From: Burkholderia sp. Bp9142
GTDB taxonomy: Bacteria; Pseudomonadota; Gammaproteobacteria; Burkholderiales; Burkholderiaceae
Assembly: GCF_003853415.1 (NCBI RefSeq)
Contig: NZ_QTPP01000009.1
Coordinates: forward strand, 124,001 to 188,000
Direction of reading: 5' to 3'
Length of the DNA stretch: 64,000 nucleotides
In this document: piece by piece, positions 58,824 to 64,000 of the stretch
Layout: every line of letters begins with the position of its first letter
How positions within the stretch are numbered: the stretch's first letter is position 1
The notes under the pieces: model-generated
What the model saw: the letters and a program-made list of their open reading frames with translations, nothing else
What the model was told of the DNA's origin: nothing
Databases searched by the model: none
Made by a program: the position numbers and the translations under genes

Positions 58824-58997
58824 CGGCAGCGGGCCGGGAGGGCAAAGAACGCATTATAAAAAGAACCGGATGCGCCGGGGGCTCGACAAACTTTCACAAA
58901 AGCGATGCACTTTGTTGCAAATGTAATGATGGTGTAATGTGCGCGCACGACAACCGTCGTTAGCATGACGCATGGCCTGCCATTCCCCACAGGAAAC

Positions 58998-59996
58998 GTG
59001 AAACGCATCCTTATCGTGAAAGTGACGTCGCTCGGCGACGTCGTCCAGACGCTGCCGGTCGTCGCGGACCTCCATCGTGCATTTCCGGGCGTGACGGTCG
59101 ATTGGGCCGTGGACGAGTCGTGCGCCGAGGTGGTGCGCTGGCACCCGGGTGTGAGCGCGGTGCTCTGCGCGCCACTGCGGCGGTTCAAGAAGCTCCGGAA
59201 CGGCGGCGACCTGAAGGCGATTTCCGCGTCGATCGGCGCGCTGCGCGCGCACCGCTACGACGCCGTCATCGACCTGCACGGCGTCTACAAGAGCGCGATC
59301 ATCTCGGCACTCGCGCGCGCCGCGCGCCGCGTCGGCTACCAGACGCAGGATCTCGGCGAGACGGGCGCCCGTTTCGCATACTCGCATCGCTTCGGCCCCA
59401 GGCCGGACTGCGACGCGTGGCATGGCATGCGCGTGAGCGCCGGCGAGGCGCTGGGCTATGTCCCCGAAGGCATCGCCGCGTACGGGATCGTCGCGCCGCA
59501 GGATGTGACACTGCCGGCCGCCGTGACCGACGGTGCGCCGTTCATGCTGCTGTTTCACGCGACCTCCAATCCTGACAAGCAATGGCCGGCCGACCACTGG
59601 GCCGCGCTGGCCACGCAGATGATGGCGCGCGGCGTGCGCGTGCTGCTGCCTTGGGGATCGGCGGCCGAACATGACGATGCGCAGGACATTGCCGCGCGCG
59701 CGCCGGGCGCGATCGTGCTGCCGGCGATGTCGGTGCGGGAACTGGGCGCGGCGATCGGCCGGGCCGCGCTCGTGGTGGGCGTCGATACAGGATTCGTGCA
59801 CATGGCGCATGCCCTGAAGCGCCCGACCGTGATGATTTTCGTCGCGACGTCGCGCCACCATTGCGGCATCGGCGGCGCGCCGAATGCGCTGTCGATCGGC
59901 GAGCCGGGCGTGCCGCCGTCGGTTGAACAGGCCCTCGACGCGATCGATGCGGTCGGCCCGGTCTATGGCGCGTTGCGTGATCGGCTGACGGCCTAG
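58998..59996 (+). CDS. waaC: heptosyltransferase family protein (WaaC-like)
   Basis: A GT9-family glycosyltransferase of 332 residues from the GTG at 58998 (CAGGAAAC upstream; MTHGL at 58965 is an alternative). VKRILIVKVTSLGDVVQTLP is typical of heptosyltransferase I. DYDAVIDLHGVYKSAI-like (here YDAVIDLHGVYKSAIIS) and the C-terminal VGVDTGFVHMAHAL, which contacts the sugar nucleotide, are present. HATSNPDKQWP is the heptosyl-binding block. It would add heptose to the LPS inner core. It stands alone, not in an LPS cluster. Confidence is lower for the exact acceptor. Confidence 0.82.
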   Translation: MKRILIVKVTSLGDVVQTLPVVADLHRAFPGVTVDWAVDESCAEVVRWHPGVSAVLCAPLRRFKKLRNGGDLKAISASIGALRAHRYDAVIDLHGVYKSAIISALARAARRVGYQTQDLGETGARFAYSHRFGPRPDCDAWHGMRVSAGEALGYVPEGIAAYGIVAPQDVTLPAAVTDGAPFMLLFHATSNPDKQWPADHWAALATQMMARGVRVLLPWGSAAEHDDAQDIAARAPGAIVLPAMSVRELGAAIGRAALVVGVDTGFVHMAHALKRPTVMIFVATSRHHCGIGGAPNALSIGEPGVPPSVEQALDAIDAVGPVYGALRDRLTA

Positions 59997-60052
59997 GGTC
60001 TGCGCAAGCCGCTATTCACGTGAACCGGCCCCGGGGAAGCGGGGCCGGGCGT

Positions 60053-60232
60053 TCAGGCGAGCAGCGCTTCGACCGTGATCACCGCGGCGATGGCTGCCAG
60101 GTTGGCGAGCAGCGCCTCGAACAGCAAACCGCGCCAGGTTTTCGGCCGAAAGCGTGCCGCGAGCAGCAGAGCACCGCCCGGCGCGAGCGCCAGGATCAGG
60201 ACGAGGTCGGCGTTGTCGAGAAGGATGGTCAT
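60053..60232 (-). CDS. small integral membrane protein, 59 residues
   Basis: MTILLDNADLVLILALAPGG starts one hydrophobic segment; the second is LLFEALLANLAAIAAVITVEALL. Between them lies RFRPKTWRG, a basic loop. AAGGAG is eight bases before the ATG at 60232. No family recognised. It is downstream of the heptosyltransferase, on the opposite strand, and divergent from none. Confidence 0.65.
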   Translation of the reverse strand: MTILLDNADLVLILALAPGGALLLAARFRPKTWRGLLFEALLANLAAIAAVITVEALLA

Positions 60233-60337
60233 CGCGGCGGCTCCTTCAGGGACGGATCCCGGGGGGCGCGCGGCGGCGCACCCGGGATCGAGCATAGGCA
60301 GCGCCCCTCGTCGCACAACCCGGGTCGTCCCGCAGGC

Positions 60338-61648
60338 TCAGACGAGCGAGGCGTCGCGGGTTTCGCGCATCAGCAGCACGCCGCTCAGGCTGATCGCCGC
60401 CGCCACCGACACGTATCCGCCGACCCACGACAGGCCGCCGTGCGCGGCGAGCAACTGAGCGATGTACGGCGCGATCGACGCACCGAGGATCCCGCCGAGG
60501 TTGTACGCGACGCCCGCGCCCGTATAGCGGACGTTGGTCGGGAACAGCTCGGGCAGCAACGCACCCATCGGCGCGAACGTCACGCCCATCAGGAACAGCT
60601 CGAGCGTCAGGAACAAGGCGACGAGCGGCATCGAACCGCTGCCGAGCAGCGGTTCCATCGCGAAGCCGGACAGCAGTGCGGCGATCGCGCCCACGACCAG
60701 CACCGGCTTGCGGCCGAAGCGATCCGAGGCCCACGCCGAAAGCGGCGTCGCGAGCCCCATGAACACCACCGCGAAGCACAGCAGGCCGAGGAAACCCTGG
60801 CGTGGAATATGCAGCGTCGACACGCCGTACGACAGCGAGAACACCGTCGAGATATAGAACAGCGTGTAGCAGACCACCATCGCGAGCGCGCCGAGCAGCG
60901 TCGGCCGCCAGTGTTGCGAGACGAGCGTCGCGACCGGCACGCGCACGCGCTCGTTGCGGTCGAGCGCGGCCTGGAACGCCGGCGTCTCGGTGATCTTCAG
61001 CCGCACGTACAGGCCGAGTGCGACGAGCACCGCGCTCACGAGGAACGGGATGCGCCAGCCCCAGCTGCGGAACTGTTCGTCGGACAGCGACAGCGCGAGC
61101 GCGAAGAACAGCCCGTTCGACATCAGAAAGCCGACCGACGGCCCAAGTTGCGGGAACATCCCGAACCAGCCGCGCTTGCCTTGCGGCGCGTGCTCGGTCG
61201 CGAGCAGCGCCGCGCCGCCCCATTCGCCGCCGAGGCCGATCCCCTGGCCGAAGCGCAGCACGCACAGCAGCACCGGCGCGAGCGCGCCGATCGTGTCGTA
61301 GCCGGGCACGAAACCGATCGCGGTGGTGGACACGCCCATGACCAGCAGCGATGCGACGAGCGTCGATTTGCGGCCGATGCGGTCGCCGAAATGGCCGAAC
61401 AGGAACGAACCGATCGGCCGTGCGATGAAGGCGATGCCGAACGTGACGAATGCAGACAGCGCCTGTGCGGTCGCGGAGCCGTGCGGGAAGAACACGGGAC
61501 CGATGACGAGTGCCGCGGCGGTCGCGTACACGTAGAAGTCGTAGAACTCGATCGCGGTGCCGATGAAGCTTGCGAACACGATGCGCCGGTGGCTGACGGC
61601 GCCGGCCGAACCGGTTGCGTGTGCAACGGCCGGGGGAGATGCGGACAT
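60338..61648 (-). CDS. MFS transporter, metabolite:H+ symporter (MHS) family
   Basis: A 436-residue symporter of the MHS family, which imports organic acids or related compounds such as shikimate, proline/betaine or alpha-ketoglutarate. The start has the family motif GTAIEFYDFYVYATAAAL. GHFGDRIGRKSTL is the loop 2-3 motif, and GQGIGLGGEWGGAALLATEHAP (first part) the helix 4-5 motif. About twelve hydrophobic segments are present. The substrate is unknown. The start at 61648 follows GGAGACATCC. Confidence 0.9.
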   Translation of the reverse strand: MSASPPAVAHATGSAGAVSHRRIVFASFIGTAIEFYDFYVYATAAALVIGPVFFPHGSATAQALSAFVTFGIAFIARPIGSFLFGHFGDRIGRKSTLVASLLVMGVSTTAIGFVPGYDTIGALAPVLLCVLRFGQGIGLGGEWGGAALLATEHAPQGKRGWFGMFPQLGPSVGFLMSNGLFFALALSLSDEQFRSWGWRIPFLVSAVLVALGLYVRLKITETPAFQAALDRNERVRVPVATLVSQHWRPTLLGALAMVVCYTLFYISTVFSLSYGVSTLHIPRQGFLGLLCFAVVFMGLATPLSAWASDRFGRKPVLVVGAIAALLSGFAMEPLLGSGSMPLVALFLTLELFLMGVTFAPMGALLPELFPTNVRYTGAGVAYNLGGILGASIAPYIAQLLAAHGGLSWVGGYVSVAAAISLSGVLLMRETRDASLV

Positions 61649-61935
61649 GGATGTCTCCGTTTTTTCATTGGGGCGGTCGGCTGAGCGTGTGCTCGGGCAG
61701 GCGGACGCCTGCCGGGAGCAGCCGAGCGGACGATGCAGCAGCGGGGTGGACGCGCGCCGTGGCGCGGACGTCATCCGCCGGTCGACGATGGAGACGGATA
61801 GGTCGCCGCCGCCCGGTGCCGGCGTAGTCGCATGCCGGGTGCGGCGCGCGAACGCATGCGCGGGAGGGTGGCCGCGCGATTGCGGAAAATTATAGCCAGC
61901 GCCGCGACGTAGCGGCAATTGCACGCGGCGCGAGG

Positions 61936-62427
61936 TCAGTCGAGCGATTGCGCCTGCGCCGACGCGGTGCTTTGCAACTGGAAGTGGCCGTCATCGTTGA
62001 ACAGCCAGCCTTCCATCATCTCGACCCGACCATTGCCGTCGAGCAGCTTCGATGGCGGTGGCGGCAGCGGTGCCGAGCGGCGCAGCGACGCGAGCGCGAG
62101 CGCTTCCGCTTCGCTGTCGCCGTTGCTGCGATAGACGGATGCGTTGACGAGGCGGCCGGTGCGATCGACGGTGAACGCGACAACGACGAGCGAACGCAGC
62201 ATCGCCTGCGGCGTCCCGTGCGATACGCCGGACGGATTGTGCTCGGCGACGCATTGCGCGACTTCCACGCGGTACTGGTCGCGATTTGCGCTGCGGATGA
62301 CCGACGGAATCGTCAGGACCGAGCGCAGCGACGGGGGCGGTGTGATCGTGCAGGCAGCAAGCAGCAAGGCGGCGACCAGCGCGGCGATACGCAGCCGGTC
62401 GACGCCCGGGCGGGGAAGAGGGGGCAT
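61936..62427 (-). CDS. TonB C-terminal-like lipoprotein
   Basis: A 163-residue exported protein with a lipobox LLAAC (Cys near 26). The C-terminal part (AFTVDRTGRLVNASVYRSNG followed by EAEALALASLRRSAPLPPPPS) matches the TonB C-terminal beta fold found in energy transducers, here without the usual transmembrane anchor and Pro-rich spacer. It probably acts in the periplasm; whether it moves energy to a receptor is unclear. No strong ribosome site. It is upstream-to-downstream monocistronic. Confidence 0.75.
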   Translation of the reverse strand: MPPLPRPGVDRLRIAALVAALLLAACTITPPPSLRSVLTIPSVIRSANRDQYRVEVAQCVAEHNPSGVSHGTPQAMLRSLVVVAFTVDRTGRLVNASVYRSNGDSEAEALALASLRRSAPLPPPPSKLLDGNGRVEMMEGWLFNDDGHFQLQSTASAQAQSLD

Positions 62428-62654
62428 GGGAGGTGAACCGGAGGGTGACTATAAAAAAATGATAGGCGCCCGGGCGCGATGCGTTATCGGGAGAAACGCA
62501 TAACGCGCGATTGCGGATGATGACCAGGGCAGGCACGACGTATGCGCATGCGATTCATGCGCCGACGCGCAGCGTAGCCCAGGGCGGCGCGCGATGCGAA
62601 TTGAAATGCGGCATGAGCGATTCGCGTGCGGCGGCGGCCGCGCGGCCGGCCCGC

Positions 62655-62948
62655 TCAGTAGCCGTGTGTCACGAGCGACAGAACCGACAGATCGGGATGC
62701 GTGCCGTCGATGATGCTCTTGCCGATGTGCACGGCTTCATGAACCGCTTCGTCGATGCTCGCGAAGCTTTCCTCGCCGTCCGCGTGGAATGGCACGGCAT
62801 GATCGGGCAGCGCGGGATTCGCGCCCGGATGGCATACGTAGCCGGTATAGGTGTAGCGCGCGTCGGTACCGGGGACGAGGCCCGGCACCACATGGATCTC
62901 GAAGCCTTCGTAATCGACGTGATCCGTCGCTGTCGACAGTTCGGTCAT
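62655..62948 (-). CDS. small hypothetical protein, paralogue of the gene at 8580-8864
   Basis: A 97-residue soluble protein. MTELSTATDHVDYEGFEIHVV starts it; the C-terminal half SFASIDEAVHEAVHIGKSIIDGTH resembles the same part of the protein at 8.6-8.9 kb. No named family recognised and no signal or membrane segment. GGAGACC precedes the ATG at 62948. The pair suggests a small Burkholderia-type family present in more than one copy. Confidence 0.7.
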   Translation of the reverse strand: MTELSTATDHVDYEGFEIHVVPGLVPGTDARYTYTGYVCHPGANPALPDHAVPFHADGEESFASIDEAVHEAVHIGKSIIDGTHPDLSVLSLVTHGY

Positions 62949-63105
62949 GGCGGTCTCCGTGTGCCGCACGCATGGATGGCGCGGGCGGCATCGAGTCGCG
63001 GCGGCGGTCGTGTCGCCGTGCTGATCGAATTCTAGGCGATGGCGGCCCGGGCCGGGAGGCTTCCCCGTATCGCCCGCGGCAACGTCGAGCGTGCCTTGTC
63101 GCGCG

Positions 63106-63507
63106 TTACCGCGTGCAGCGCGCGTCCTTGCGCTGCACGACGAGGATCACGGGATACTTCTGGCCGTGCTCGAGTTCCACCGGCGCGACGACCGTCAGCG
63201 TCGCCGGGTCGGAATCGTCGTACACGCTGACCTGCTCGTTGCGGATATACGTCACGCCGGTGCAGTTCGACGCGCGCCCGTCATCCGACACCTTGCACTG
63301 GATCTCGTTTTCCTTCAGGTAGTTGTACGGCGTCGGGCTCGCGAGATATTCGCGCAGGCTGCGCGGCGAGCCGCCGACGCCCTTCACGTACGCGATCGCG
63401 CACGACGGCGTTGGCGCGTCGGTGCCGGACGCGGAATCGGCGGCCGCAGCGTGCGTGCTGACGGCGGCCAGCAGGGCGACGAGCGACGAGGCGATGAAGG
63501 GCTTCAT
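63106..63507 (-). CDS. secreted hypothetical protein
   Basis: A 133-residue exported protein starting at 63507 (signal peptide MKPFIASSLVALLAAVSTHA). Three or four cysteines (SCAIAYVKG, IQCKVS, SNCTGV, ARCTR) suggest disulfides. No named family recognised. It is monocistronic between the small hypothetical gene and tRNA-Ser(TGA). Confidence 0.68.
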   Translation of the reverse strand: MKPFIASSLVALLAAVSTHAAAADSASGTDAPTPSCAIAYVKGVGGSPRSLREYLASPTPYNYLKENEIQCKVSDDGRASNCTGVTYIRNEQVSVYDDSDPATLTVVAPVELEHGQKYPVILVVQRKDARCTR

Positions 63508-63613
63508 GACGTGGGTTTCCCGTTTCGCGAATCGGAGCGCCGGATTGTAACGGCATCCGGCGGGACGCGTCGGCCTGCGGGGCGGGCACCGCGCGCTGCG
63601 TGCGGCGGGCAAA

Positions 63614-63648
63614 CAAAAACCCCGTCATTCGATGAATGGACGGGGTTT
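63614..63648 (-). terminator. intrinsic terminator after tRNA-Ser(TGA)
   Basis: On the minus strand CCCCGTC pairs with GACGGGG (63645-63639 with 63626-63620), the stem extended by ATTC/GAAT with one bulge; TTTTTG follows. It ends the tRNA transcript. Confidence 0.87.
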
Positions 63649-63659
63649 GGCGAACTTCC

Positions 63660-63747
63660 TGGCGGAAGCGGTGAGATTCGAACTCACGGACAGTTTCCCG
63701 TCGCCGGTTTTCAAGACCGGTGCCTTAAACCGCTCGGCCACGCTTCC
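63660..63747 (-). tRNA. tRNA-Ser (anticodon TGA)
   Basis: An 88-nt class II tRNA read on the minus strand. Acceptor GGAAGCG (63747-63741) pairs with CGCTTCC (63670-63664), discriminator G and encoded CCA at 63662-63660. The anticodon stem CCGGT/ACCGG encloses CTTGAAA, anticodon TGA. A long variable arm (CGACGGGAAACTGTC) is present. Confidence 0.96.
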
Positions 63748-63789
63748 ACACGAGGCGGCATTGTAACCGAAATGCCGCCTCGTTCCGCT

Positions 63790-64000
63790 TCAATCGTCGC
63801 GCAGGAACAATTCCTGCAGGTCGTTGAGGAAACGCTGGCCGAGCGGCGTCGGCGCGATCTGCGCAAAATCGCGCGTGATCAGCCCGCGCCGCTCCGCTTC
63901 CTTGAGTGCCGGCTCGATCGTGCCGATCGGCAGGCCGGTGCGTTCGACGAAGCTGTGCACGGGGAAGCCCTCGACGAGCCGCAGCGTGTTCAGCATGAAC
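63790..64000 (-). CDS. hemW: radical-SAM haem chaperone HemW, C-terminal end (partial)
   Basis: The frame runs off the right edge; only the last 69 residues are visible. FMLNTLRLVEGFPVHSFVERTG followed by LKEAERRGLITRD and PTPLGQRFLNDLQELFL matches the HemN_C winged-helix end of HemW. HemW is a haem chaperone related to HemN but lacks coproporphyrinogen oxidase activity in most bacteria. The radical-SAM part lies outside the window, so the HemW rather than HemN call rests on this tail only. Confidence 0.85.
   Translation of the reverse strand, partial: FMLNTLRLVEGFPVHSFVERTGLPIGTIEPALKEAERRGLITRDFAQIAPTPLGQRFLNDLQELFLRDD

Overview
The window is high-G+C (mostly 65-70%), densely packed bacterial chromosome. 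Protein content, gene order (trxB|ftsK-lolA-rarA-serS; hemL-ribD-ribE ... ribBA-ribH-nusB; zwf-pgl-glk beside a glucose-type ABC importer; minCDE) and base composition point to a betaproteobacterium of the genus Burkholderia, most likely the B. cepacia complex, primary chromosome. The species call is inference from recalled families; no database search was run.

Layout. 1-5.2 kb: hemN (runs off the left edge), a cysteine-cluster protein, a DUF1439 lipoprotein, uppP, trmB, tRNA-Gly(CCC) and a small cupin. 5.2-13.4 kb: a more accessory stretch with a GlxA-type regulator, a GABA-type permease, a small orphan protein, a D-tartrate dehydratase-like enolase-superfamily enzyme abutting a chromate-transporter remnant, a DeoR regulator divergent from nudK, and a sirtuin. 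13.4-21 kb: a secreted sedolisin, crcB with DUF190, YggT, a DUF2520 dehydrogenase, a Tyr/Pro-rich secreted protein, a LysE exporter and ubiD. 21-30.4 kb: a lytic transglycosylase with a long regulated-looking leader, an aminotransferase, then nusB-ribH-ribBA, a DUF1993 protein, ribE-ribD-hemL (all minus strand) and an EVE/PUA-like protein. 30.6-41 kb: a Bcr-type drug exporter and the glucose module. 41-42.3 kb: a lower-G+C cassette read as a type VI secretion PAAR protein, a probable effector and a small membrane protein. 42.4-52 kb: TRIC channel, Smr protein, trxB, ftsK, lolA, rarA, DUF2164, serS and tRNA-Ser(CGA). 52-64 kb: alkB, a GNAT acetyltransferase, minCDE, two small envelope proteins, a ClC channel, a heptosyltransferase-like gene, an MHS-family transporter, small envelope or hypothetical genes, tRNA-Ser(TGA), and the 3' end of hemW leaving the right edge.

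How genes work together. The clearest integrated unit is sugar catabolism. A GtsABCD-like importer (plus strand) is divergent from zwf-pgl-glk (minus strand), and glk is fused to an RpiR/HexR-type regulator. The shared intergenic region holds a textbook promoter (TTGACA-N17-TACAAT) whose -10 lies inside a perfect 19-bp palindrome of HexR-operator type (36177-36195), so the fused regulator probably controls its own operon and the importer. Riboflavin synthesis is nearly complete (ribD, ribE, ribBA, ribH), but the GTP cyclohydrolase half of RibBA lacks the zinc cysteines, so a separate RibA is expected elsewhere.

The best candidates for something not fully described are the small PAAR cassette at 41.1-42.3 kb, the HexR-type operator/promoter arrangement, and the long leader before the lytic transglycosylase. 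No CRISPR array, insertion sequence, prophage or replication origin was seen.
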